From NCBI GenBank assembly GCA_947473475.1, contig CANJBZ010000011.1, forward strand, positions 32,322-96,321: a stretch of DNA of 64,000 nt, given 5' to 3'. The position numbers and the translations under genes are program-made. This document shows positions 33,334 through 40,958 of the stretch, piece by piece. Position 1 is the first letter of the stretch, and the number at the start of each line of letters is the position of its first letter. The notes under the pieces are model-generated. The model worked only from the letters and a program-made list of their open reading frames with translations, ran no database searches and had not been told where the DNA came from. The stretch comes from Alphaproteobacteria bacterium (GTDB lineage Bacteria; Pseudomonadota; Alphaproteobacteria; Micropepsales; Micropepsaceae).

Positions 33334-34970
33334 GGGCTGAGTTCCTCGGCCACTTCCGCATCGGAGCCCGCCATTTTCCTGGTGGGCAGATGTGCGCCTT
33401 TCAGCGCCGCGATCAATGGCGCGTCGCGGCCATAACGGTCGGGGCGGAATCCCACGGCCCCATCGGCATTCGCAACAGCGGTCCAATAGAGGAAATACAC
33501 CGGCAACGGCGCATCTAGTGCTATGCGCTGCGTCTCTCGCGTTTTCAGCGCCGCATTAAGCTTGCCCATGCCTTGCATCGGATCATCCGTCAGCGCCAAA
33601 GAGGCCAACGGGAAAATCCGTTGCACGCGGACGCAGCCATTGCTGACCTCACGCTCCGTCAAATCGAACAGCTTCTTGTTCGGCGTGTCGTGCAGATAGA
33701 CGTCGAAGTCGTTGGGAGAGTCCAACATCAGCGAACCCAAAGCGGTCGCAGGTCCCGGCAGTTGCTGAATGGCGTAGGGAAATTCGGCAGGCGTGATCTT
33801 CTTCCAATCGATCTTGCGCCCGAAGCGATCGCCGCCCGGCGCATTGGTCACGACCATGTTGCGGCTCGCGAGGAAATTGGGATTGCGCTTGAGCTGCGGC
33901 AGCAGATCGCGCGCCGCGATATCGCCCGGAATATTCCAGGGCGGGTTCACAACGACAGAGGTGACTTCGGACCGCGTCAGAGGGGTAGGGCTTCCTTTTC
34001 GTCCCACAACCACGCGTGAGGTCAGCAGCGCCTCGCCGTCGCGCATGAAGGCGACGCTTTCATCCGGAACGTTCACCGCTACATAGCGGTCCTCAAACGG
34101 CGGCAGCCAGCGCCAGCGTTCCATATTGACGGCGATCTGCTCCGCACGCGTCGCCGCTGAAATGTTGAGCGCGGCGATCATGCCGCCTCCGACGCGCCCG
34201 TCAGCCGCCAAGCCATTGCGCCCCTGAAACCGCTTTACCGCATCGCGAATCTGATCGCGCGAAGGTCTTGTTACCGCAGCAAACTCGGCGTCTTCGATGG
34301 AAAGACGCTGCGTCAACGTCTTCAGCCGCGCATCCTTGCCATCCAGAGCGATCTCTTTGCTCCCTGACAGAACGGGCCAGCCTGCGCGCTCCGCGATGCC
34401 GCGATACCGCACCAAGGCGGCGGCCAGCGCGCGATACTCCGGATGCGAAGGCGGCAGGCGCACGAAGAAGTCCGCGAGCTGCCCGGTGGAAAGCGCCTGT
34501 GTCAGAGCCTCCGCAACATCGAAAGCCGGAGAGGGAAGTTCGGCGTCGCCATAGACGTCTTGCGGCCGTACCCGTCCGGTTCGCACATCGCGCGCGTAAC
34601 GTAGCACCGTGCCGGTCAAAGCAATGTCGTATTGCGCAGCTTCGGCACCGGGACGCAGCGCCGTTGCCTTCGACAGGTTGTAATCTGTGTCGCGCAAACC
34701 TTGCTCATGCGCCCGCGCGAGCGCGCTCCGCGCAATTTCCCGCGCGTGCGCATCGCCGCTCCAGGCGGAACGGAAGTCGCGCTTCCCGTAGAACACAAAG
34801 AGCGGATCGCGCTGCGGCGATGCCATCTGACGCGACAGCAATTGCTTCAGCGACGCTTGCGTCAGCGTCGCCGGGTCTTGCTGCACAATCGCGGTTTTCG
34901 GCGGCGCGTTGAGTCCGGCGCAGCTTGCGAGCACTGCCGCAGTGAACACTCCACCAATCGTGCGTCGCAT
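33330..34970 (-). CDS. YcbB-type L,D-transpeptidase, probable lipoprotein
   Basis: A 546-residue murein L,D-transpeptidase. The chosen start gives a lipoprotein leader with a VLASC lipobox; ATGs at 34997 and 35048 are longer alternatives. The protein has the L,D-transpeptidase scaffold domain, a peptidoglycan-binding repeat (VKRFQGRNGLAADGRVGGG) and the catalytic YkuD domain with VYLHDTPNKKLF and the nucleophile in SNGCVRV. It makes 3-3 cross-links in peptidoglycan or attaches lipoproteins to it. An Lpp-like lipoprotein gene is divergent just upstream, which fits. Confidence 0.85.
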   Translation of the reverse strand: MRRTIGGVFTAAVLASCAGLNAPPKTAIVQQDPATLTQASLKQLLSRQMASPQRDPLFVFYGKRDFRSAWSGDAHAREIARSALARAHEQGLRDTDYNLSKATALRPGAEAAQYDIALTGTVLRYARDVRTGRVRPQDVYGDAELPSPAFDVAEALTQALSTGQLADFFVRLPPSHPEYRALAAALVRYRGIAERAGWPVLSGSKEIALDGKDARLKTLTQRLSIEDAEFAAVTRPSRDQIRDAVKRFQGRNGLAADGRVGGGMIAALNISAATRAEQIAVNMERWRWLPPFEDRYVAVNVPDESVAFMRDGEALLTSRVVVGRKGSPTPLTRSEVTSVVVNPPWNIPGDIAARDLLPQLKRNPNFLASRNMVVTNAPGGDRFGRKIDWKKITPAEFPYAIQQLPGPATALGSLMLDSPNDFDVYLHDTPNKKLFDLTEREVSNGCVRVQRIFPLASLALTDDPMQGMGKLNAALKTRETQRIALDAPLPVYFLYWTAVANADGAVGFRPDRYGRDAPLIAALKGAHLPTRKMAGSDAEVAEELSP

Positions 34971-35186
34971 ATACGCCGAACAACGCGACAAAATCATGGC
35001 CGGAAAGAAACCCGCTTTACGCCGGGCTACGCTAGGGATTCGCTTCATGACGCGACGATAGAATCCCGCGCCGGCCGCTTGCTGTGTAAAGGCTGTGACA
35101 CGGAACATTGTCGCGCACTTTTGAGCGCGCCAGATGTTACCTTCGCCATGGGCAATGGGTGTGTTGCAAATCAAGGGAGTTCAGGA

Positions 35187-35576
35187 ATGCAGAATGCATT
35201 GCGTATCGCGTTAGTACCCGCCGTGCTCGCCGCCGCGCTGCTTGCGGGTTGTGCGACCAACGATGATGTGCGCTCGGTGCAAGCCGCCGCGGATGCCGCT
35301 AGGATGCAGGCGCAAGCCGCACAAACGCGCGCCGATGCGGCCTATCAGGCGTCGCAGACCGCCGGTCAGCGCGCCGATCAGGCCAACACCGCCGCCGGGC
35401 AGGCACAACAGGCCGCCAACACCGCGCAGAATACGGCGCAGGACGCCATGGGCAGCGCGCAACGCGCCCAGGACGAACTGCGCGCGGCGGAAGAACGCGA
35501 AGTTGCCGAACGCGCTGCGGCAGAACAAGCCCAGAAGTCGCGCCGCACACGTCTCGCCCGCGGCGAACGCGGATAA
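35187..35576 (+). CDS. Lpp-like alanine-rich lipoprotein
   Basis: A 129-residue protein with a lipoprotein signal (AALLAGCAT, Cys as the lipidated residue). The mature part is a long alanine- and glutamine-rich helix (AADAARMQAQAAQTRADAAYQASQTA...), with heptad-like spacing suggesting a trimeric coiled coil as in Lpp/OprI. It ends in RTRLARGERG. GGAATG gives a weak ribosome site. It is likely an outer-membrane structural lipoprotein, transcribed divergently from the L,D-transpeptidase gene, whose product could link it to peptidoglycan. Confidence 0.75.
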   Translation: MQNALRIALVPAVLAAALLAGCATNDDVRSVQAAADAARMQAQAAQTRADAAYQASQTAGQRADQANTAAGQAQQAANTAQNTAQDAMGSAQRAQDELRAAEEREVAERAAAEQAQKSRRTRLARGERG

Positions 35577-35592
35577 TACCCACTGGTACACA

Positions 35593-35631
35593 AACCTTCA
35601 TGCTCTTTATACGGAGCATGAGGGTTTTTTA
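35593..35631 (+). terminator. Intrinsic terminator of the Lpp-like gene
   Basis: aaccttcatgctc pairs with gagcatgagggtt (12 of 13 plus a wobble), followed by ttttttatt. Confidence 0.88.
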
Positions 35632-35664
35632 TTGGGCGCGATGAATCACGCGCAGCGACAGCCG

Positions 35665-36375
35665 TCAAAATGGAACCCAGCCGGTGGGGAAGGGCGATGC
35701 CCTAAACAGCCGCGCATGGGCGAACAGCATCACGAGAAAGAGCGCCGCCGCGGCCCAGAAGCGCCAGCCGAAAAGCTCACTCCCATTCAGACGGTTTCGT
35801 CCGCTTGCAATTGCGGCGAAGGGTAGGTTGGACGTTTTCGCCGCAAACGCCTGCCACGCGGCGCCCATCTTTCGCCGGCGCTTGGCGTCGATGGAAAACG
35901 TGCCCAGCACGGCGAGCACGAAAAACGTCCCGAAGAAAATGACCGACGCGATGTCGCCATTGGCGGCCAGATGAAACGCCGACCAGATCGCGACGCCCCA
36001 CAAGAACGGATGGCGCGTAATGCGCAGCACGCCCTCGATCGCAATCGCTTTGCCGGCGAGAGTTTCGCCCTGTACCGCAGTTGGATTTTTCACGAACAAT
36101 CCTTGCGCACCGAGAAAGAACGCCAGCGCGATTACGGGTATTGCCGCGTGCCTAGAACCGATTCCCAGATCGTAGAGAATCGCGTTCTCTGAGCTTGCTT
36201 CGGCGGCGTTATAGCTGACGGCAAGCCAAGCGATGCCGATCAGCGACAGAAGGGAGAACAGACCCAAATAGGGACTTTCACCGATCGTTCTCGCAACTGC
36301 GTTGCGAAGCGGGGTCCCGGAGACCAAGAAGTGAATCCCTAAGAAAATCAACGCTGCTAGCAGCAATACGATCAT
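35665..36375 (-). CDS. NnrU-family membrane protein
   Basis: A 236-residue membrane protein of the NnrU family. It has 6-7 hydrophobic segments, with LLLAALIFLGIHFLVSGTPLRNAV at the start, RITRHPFLWGVAIWSAFHLAANGD in the conserved middle and a helix near the C-terminus. NnrU was first linked to nitric-oxide metabolism, but most homologues have no assigned reaction. The ATG at 36375 places the first helix at the N-terminus; upstream starts would add a polar lead. No denitrification genes are near. Confidence 0.78.
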   Translation of the reverse strand: MIVLLLAALIFLGIHFLVSGTPLRNAVARTIGESPYLGLFSLLSLIGIAWLAVSYNAAEASSENAILYDLGIGSRHAAIPVIALAFFLGAQGLFVKNPTAVQGETLAGKAIAIEGVLRITRHPFLWGVAIWSAFHLAANGDIASVIFFGTFFVLAVLGTFSIDAKRRRKMGAAWQAFAAKTSNLPFAAIASGRNRLNGSELFGWRFWAAAALFLVMLFAHARLFRASPFPTGWVPF

Positions 36376-36550
36376 GGCGGATACGTCCTTTTCAGCGGCG
36401 CTTTTGAGTATGGAAATGCGTTTATTGTGCAACGCACTATAGACCGTAATTGCCCCATAAAATCACATCCTGCGCCGCAAAAAGGCCCTTTTCACAAGGT
36501 CGCGAGGGGGGTAGGCTCCTCACAATTGTGTAACGGGAGGAGGAGGCCTT

Positions 36551-36910
36551 ATGCAGACGCGAGTCGCATTGCTCGTTTTCGTGTTGGCAGCAGGTGCGCA
36601 AGCCGCATCGGCCCAACAACTGACACCGCAGCAGGCGCATGGCCGGATGATTCTGACTCAGAACTGCAACATCTGTCATTTGCCACAGAATCCGGGTTCG
36701 GCGACGTACGGTCCCCGGCTCAGCAAATCATCCGCCAATGGTGACGAGCAACTGATGCGCGAAGTCATCATGAACGGCCTCGTGAAAATGCCAGGTTGGA
36801 AGTACACGCTTAAAGACCAGGATATCAGTGACGTTATTGCGTACGTGAAGACACTGCCGGAACCTCCGCCCCCGACGGCTCGTCGAGGCGGTGGACTCGG
36901 TGAAGATTAA
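36551..36910 (+). CDS. Small c-type cytochrome
   Basis: A 119-residue exported cytochrome. A signal peptide (VLAAGAQAASAQQ) precedes one haem c site in NCNICHLPQ. The axial methionine is probably in GLVKMPGW, and VIAYVKTLPEPPPP forms the C-terminal helix. It resembles the small class I cytochromes that act as electron carriers. It lies 19 bases before the haem/propeller fusion gene, clearly in an operon, and may accept electrons from it. A GGAGGAGGAGG stretch precedes the ATG. Confidence 0.85.
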   Translation: MQTRVALLVFVLAAGAQAASAQQLTPQQAHGRMILTQNCNICHLPQNPGSATYGPRLSKSSANGDEQLMREVIMNGLVKMPGWKYTLKDQDISDVIAYVKTLPEPPPPTARRGGGLGED

Positions 36911-36929
36911 AAGCCCCCAAAGGAGCACG

Positions 36930-38765
36930 ATGATGACAATGCGCACCATGCTTTTGGCGACTGCCGCGGTGGTAGCCACATCGAGTTTTGCGTACGCGGC
37001 CGATCAGCAATTGAGCGGCACGATCACTGCGGCAGGAAAGGCGCTCGATGGCGCCGTCGTTTCCGCAAAGCGTGAAGGGTCGAATATCACGACCAGCGTC
37101 TATTCCGACGCCCAGGGAAATTACTACTTCCCGCCGATGCCGGCCGGAAAGTACAGCGTCTGGGCTCAGACGCTCGGCTTTGAACAGAACAAGGCCAACG
37201 TGGATCTGGCGGCCAACAAGCGCCAGGATCTTTCCCTGAAGCAGATCACCGATACGGAAACCCGCTGGAAACAGCTTCCGGGCGAATTGGTGTGGGCTTC
37301 GCTGCCCGTGGAAAACGCGCAAGACGCGCACATGAAGCAGCTCGTCCATAACAACTGCAACGGCTGCCACACGCCGAGCTATCCCTTCCAGTTCCGCTTC
37401 GACGCAACCGGCTGGAGCCGCGTGATCGATCTGATGAAGGTGATCGGTGGCGGTCTGCCGCAGGATCGTCCTGCCAACCAGATCATGCAGATGAACCAGA
37501 AGGGCATCTCCGAATATCTGGCGAAGGTCCGCGGTCCGAACAGTGTGATGAAGATCGCAGAACGTCCGCGTCCGTCGGGTGAAGCCGCCCGTGCGGTGTG
37601 GACGCTCTATGACGTTCCGCGCGTCGACGGCACCGGCGCGGCCGCTCTGCCGAAGAGCAATGCGGATAATGACGGCTCGAACTGGGCGCTCGGCACTCCC
37701 TCCAAGGGCGGCCTGATCATCCATGACGATCAGATGGATTTCGATGGCAACATCTGGTTCACCTCGAACTCCACCAACAGCCTGGTCACCGTCGGCATGG
37801 TCAACGCCAAGACCGGCGAGATCACCTACAAGAAGGTGCCACGCGCCACCAACGCGGCGCTCGCCGCACCGACGCACGGCATCGCTCGCGACCAGGATGG
37901 CAACATCTGGTTCGACGTGAACCCGGGCCGCCGCAGCCTCGGCAAGCTTGAGCCGAAGACCGGTAAGATCACCGTCTATCCGACACCGGACACGATGACG
38001 CCTCTCGGCGGCGCCGTGACGGTCGACGTGGACGGCAAAGGCATGGTCTGGGCGTCCGCTCCGGCCGGCGTTGTTCGCTTCAACCCGAAGACGCTGGAAT
38101 TCTCCGAGTACAAGACGACCCAATACCGTCGTCCGCAAGGCGTCGGCGGCACCTATGGCGCCGCGGCCGATCGCAACGGTAACGGCTATTGGGCCGAAAT
38201 GGCTTGGGACACCATCGGCAAAGCCGACGGCGTCACCGGCAAGGTCACCGAAATCGTTCTGCCGGAAAACAAGAAGATCCGTGACTTCCTGACGCCCGAG
38301 CAAGTCGCGGCTTACGGCAAGGTCACCGACATCTCCACCGGCAACCCGTATCCGTGGGCACAGGGCCCGCGTCGTATGGGCGTCGACAAGAACGGCGACG
38401 TGTTGTGGGTCGGCAATTCGTGGGGCTCGACCCTTGCGAAGATCGACACCCGCACGAACGCGGTCGAAATGATCCCGTTCCCGGATGACTCCATGCAGCC
38501 CTACCACATCAGCGTGGACACCAAGCACAATGTGTGGGGCAACCTCTGGACGAACGATCAGATCTTCAAATACGACCCGGCCACGAAGAAGTGGACCTTC
38601 TTCGAACTGCCGGTGCGTGGCACGGAAATGCGCCACCTGACGGTCGACGAGCATAGCGGCAGCTTGAAAGTCAGCATGCCCGTCTATCGCACGAACCAGA
38701 TGGGCTTGATGCAGGTCCGTAGCGAAGACGATATGGCGAAGCTGAAGCAGATGGCTGCGAAGTAA
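36930..38765 (+). CDS. Carboxypeptidase-like/haem c/Vgb-propeller fusion protein
   Basis: A 611-residue exported protein. A signal peptide (to about AYAADQ) is followed by a carboxypeptidase regulatory-like domain (GTITAAGKALDGAVVSAKREG, SVYSDAQGNYYFPPMPAGKY). A haem c-type NCNGCHTP follows near residue 150, then a propeller of the virginiamycin B lyase/NHL type (FDGNIWFTSNSTNSLVTVG, GIARDQDGNIWFDVNP, GVDKNGDVLWVGNSWGS, ISVDTKHNVWGNLW). AAAGGAG precedes the ATG. Codon use is strongly biased to C-ending codons, which suggests high expression. It pairs with the cytochrome upstream as a likely periplasmic redox enzyme. Confidence 0.8.
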   Translation: MMTMRTMLLATAAVVATSSFAYAADQQLSGTITAAGKALDGAVVSAKREGSNITTSVYSDAQGNYYFPPMPAGKYSVWAQTLGFEQNKANVDLAANKRQDLSLKQITDTETRWKQLPGELVWASLPVENAQDAHMKQLVHNNCNGCHTPSYPFQFRFDATGWSRVIDLMKVIGGGLPQDRPANQIMQMNQKGISEYLAKVRGPNSVMKIAERPRPSGEAARAVWTLYDVPRVDGTGAAALPKSNADNDGSNWALGTPSKGGLIIHDDQMDFDGNIWFTSNSTNSLVTVGMVNAKTGEITYKKVPRATNAALAAPTHGIARDQDGNIWFDVNPGRRSLGKLEPKTGKITVYPTPDTMTPLGGAVTVDVDGKGMVWASAPAGVVRFNPKTLEFSEYKTTQYRRPQGVGGTYGAAADRNGNGYWAEMAWDTIGKADGVTGKVTEIVLPENKKIRDFLTPEQVAAYGKVTDISTGNPYPWAQGPRRMGVDKNGDVLWVGNSWGSTLAKIDTRTNAVEMIPFPDDSMQPYHISVDTKHNVWGNLWTNDQIFKYDPATKKWTFFELPVRGTEMRHLTVDEHSGSLKVSMPVYRTNQMGLMQVRSEDDMAKLKQMAAK

Positions 38766-38793
38766 GCAGCCGTAGCTAAGGCACTAGGTTGAG

Positions 38794-38826
38794 AACGGGC
38801 GGGCCGCAAAAGCGACCCGCCCGTTT
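38794..38826 (+). terminator. Intrinsic terminator
   Basis: aacgggcggg...cccgcccgtt stem with an aaaa loop, followed by ttgtt, 29 bases after the fusion gene. Confidence 0.85.
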
Positions 38827-38970
38827 TGTTATCTCCATGGCCAGCTTGACCCGGCGACCCAGCAGGCGCGCGTCCGCGCGCCGATGAATCCTCAGACCAG
38901 AATGCAATGCGCCTCTCGCGCTGCGTCGGCTATCGGCTAAACTCCTCTAGCGAACACAAGGGGAGGGCAC

Positions 38971-39858
38971 ATGTGGTGGTCGCGCGATAAAGGATCGCTG
39001 GACGAGCGGATCAGCAGAAGAAAACTTCAGCGGGTCGCGGATCGCATCAAAGGTAGCGTGCGGGAATGCATCCGCTTTGAATCGGAAATTGCGCGCAACG
39101 AGGACAACATCCCTGTTGGCGCAACAAAAATCGGTGGGCGAGCCGATCTTCCGGCCTCTACGCCATGGCCCGGCGGCGACCCGACGCCCATGACATTCAT
39201 CGCCCTGATCGACACAAGCAAATTACCTCCCTTCAACGGTCGTGCCGATTTACCGGCCGATACCCTGTTGTCCTTCTTTTTCGACCTTGGAACGTCGCCG
39301 CGCGGATATCACCCGAAGGACCGCAGCGGCTGGCAGGTTCTTGCAACTCCGCTTGGCACCCCGCTTGTGCGGCGAGGCGAGGGCATAGCGAGCGTGTATA
39401 CGCCGTGCGTGCTGAAGCCCTGGAAGGACCTGAGCTTGCCCGACCCTGCGTCGGACGAAGTTGGAGCCTGGGGTCTCGATAGCCGCGAGGACGATGCCTA
39501 CATCGGTCTCTGGAAGGGGCTCATGCCGGCGCACGCGGAAGACGGAGAAAATCATCAACTTCTCGGCTACGCCTCAACCATCGAGGGCGACCTGCACATT
39601 CTCTGCGAATTGGCCTCGACGGGAATATATTGGAGAACGGTCGGCCCAAAAGTTTATGAACCGGAGATGGAGCCGTTGCGTAATGCCGCGACGGAATGGC
39701 GCCTGTTGCTGCAAATCGACTCCGATAAACGCGCCGACTTCAGAATGCTCAATGCCGGCCGCCTTTACTTTTACATCCGGGATCGCGCGCTAAAAGCAGG
39801 CGCCTTCGATGAAGCATGGGCCGTTGTGCAAACCCGCGGCGCCAGCAATTTGCCATAG
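38971..39858 (+). CDS. YwqG-family (DUF1963) protein
   Basis: A 295-residue protein with the DUF1963/YwqG fold. Conserved parts are the proline-containing KIGGRADLPASTPWP, FIALIDTSKLPPF, LSFFFDLG and HQLLGYASTIEGD near the middle (normally a G-x-P-x-x-I-Q-x-D-like stretch). The function is unknown. A GGGGAGGG precedes the ATG. It is followed by a dispersed palindromic repeat and, in the opposite direction, by mazG. Confidence 0.78.
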   Translation: MWWSRDKGSLDERISRRKLQRVADRIKGSVRECIRFESEIARNEDNIPVGATKIGGRADLPASTPWPGGDPTPMTFIALIDTSKLPPFNGRADLPADTLLSFFFDLGTSPRGYHPKDRSGWQVLATPLGTPLVRRGEGIASVYTPCVLKPWKDLSLPDPASDEVGAWGLDSREDDAYIGLWKGLMPAHAEDGENHQLLGYASTIEGDLHILCELASTGIYWRTVGPKVYEPEMEPLRNAATEWRLLLQIDSDKRADFRMLNAGRLYFYIRDRALKAGAFDEAWAVVQTRGASNLP

Positions 39859-39871
39859 CGCCACCACCTTC

Positions 39872-39926
39872 TTCTTCCCCCGTCGTTACGGGGGAAGTGG
39901 CGCGCGAAGCGCGACGATGGGGGCGA
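39872..39926 (+). repeat. Dispersed palindromic repeat, copy 3
   Basis: ttcttcccccgtcgttacgggggaagtgg, then ggcgcgcgaagcgcg-type hairpin and atgggggcg. It lies between convergent genes DUF1963 and mazG. Confidence 0.75.
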
Positions 39927-39938
39927 GGGCAGTTCCGC

Positions 39939-40766
39939 CTACTCGGGCTTGTCCGACTTCTCGGCCTTCTTGGCTTCCTGCCAAAGCTCTTCCATTTCTT
40001 CGAGCGTGGATTGTTCGGGCGTCTTACCCCGCGCTTGAAGACCGGCTTCGATCGATTTGAAACGGCGAACGAATTTGGCATTGGCGGCGCGTAGCGCATC
40101 CTCGGGATCGAGCTTCAGATGCCGCGCCAGATTGGCCATGGCGAATAGCAGATCGCCGAATTCTTCGGCCACGTCATGTTGCACGCCAGAATCCACAGCC
40201 TCGGCCAGCTCGCGCGATTCTTCGGCGATCTTGTCGGCGACGGTCACGGCGCTCGGCCAATCGAAACCGACTTGCGCTGCACGGTTCTGCAGCTTCACGG
40301 CGCGCATGAGTGCGGGCAGGGCGGCCGGCACATCGTCCAGCAGGCTCTCGGGCGCTACGGCTTTACCGGCGCGCTCCTGGCGCTTGATGTCTTCCCAGGC
40401 TTCCCGGACGGCCTCCGACGTATCGGCGGCGCCACGGGCGAACACATGCGGATGCCGGCGGATCATCTTTTCGCAGATCGCCTGGACGACATCTGGAAAC
40501 GAGAACAGGCCTTTCTCATCGGCCATCTGCGAATGGAAAACGACCTGCAGCATCAGATCGCCGAGTTCATCCTTCAGCGCCGGGTAATCCTTGTCCTCGA
40601 TGGCCGAGGCAACCTCATAGGCTTCCTCGATCGTGTACGGCGCGATCGACGTGAAATCCTGTTCGAGGTCCCACGGACAGCCGCCCTTGGGATCGCGCAG
40701 CCGTCGCATGATGGCCAGCAGTTCCTGAATATCGGACAGTTCGGGATCGTCGTGGGTCGTGTTCAT
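39939..40766 (-). CDS. mazG: Nucleoside triphosphate pyrophosphohydrolase MazG
   Basis: A 275-residue MazG with two all-alpha NTP pyrophosphohydrolase domains. Signature pieces are MRRLRDPKGGCPWDLEQDFTSIAPYTIEEAYEV, ELGDLMLQVVFHSQMA (EExxE-like metal residues) and, in the second copy, ELAEAVDSGVQHDVAEEFGDLLFAMANLARH. It hydrolyses nucleoside triphosphates to monophosphates and can limit (p)ppGpp-linked or damaged nucleotides. It is a common alphaproteobacterial housekeeping gene, here next to a horizontally acquired island. Confidence 0.93.
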   Translation of the reverse strand: MNTTHDDPELSDIQELLAIMRRLRDPKGGCPWDLEQDFTSIAPYTIEEAYEVASAIEDKDYPALKDELGDLMLQVVFHSQMADEKGLFSFPDVVQAICEKMIRRHPHVFARGAADTSEAVREAWEDIKRQERAGKAVAPESLLDDVPAALPALMRAVKLQNRAAQVGFDWPSAVTVADKIAEESRELAEAVDSGVQHDVAEEFGDLLFAMANLARHLKLDPEDALRAANAKFVRRFKSIEAGLQARGKTPEQSTLEEMEELWQEAKKAEKSDKPE

Positions 40767-40839
40767 AACGTCTTATTATCCCTAGCCATTCGCCGACGCC
40801 AACAGGGACGGCGGCCCACACACAGCCTTTCCCAGCCCT

Positions 40840-40867
40840 TGGTAAAATTCGTATAAGCAATATTATG
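40840..40867 (+). promoter_or_regulatory. Candidate promoter of the DUF262-HNH gene
   Basis: ttggta (40840-40845) and tattat (40862-40867) are separated by 16 bases, in an abruptly AT-rich stretch starting near 40840. This fits a sigma-70-type promoter on the imported segment. Confidence 0.45.
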
Positions 40868-40958
40868 GGAAATATATATGTGGTGGATTGTTGCAATCCA
40901 GAATTCCCTCTGCGTGAACTCTTGCCAATGATTGATTAGGTCTGATTCGGGCAACGTC

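Noticed and set aside
36834..38654. A 606-codon open frame antisense to the haem-propeller fusion gene
   Set aside because: It reflects the strong C-ending codon bias of the sense gene, which removes stops from the complement; no ribosome site or family signature.
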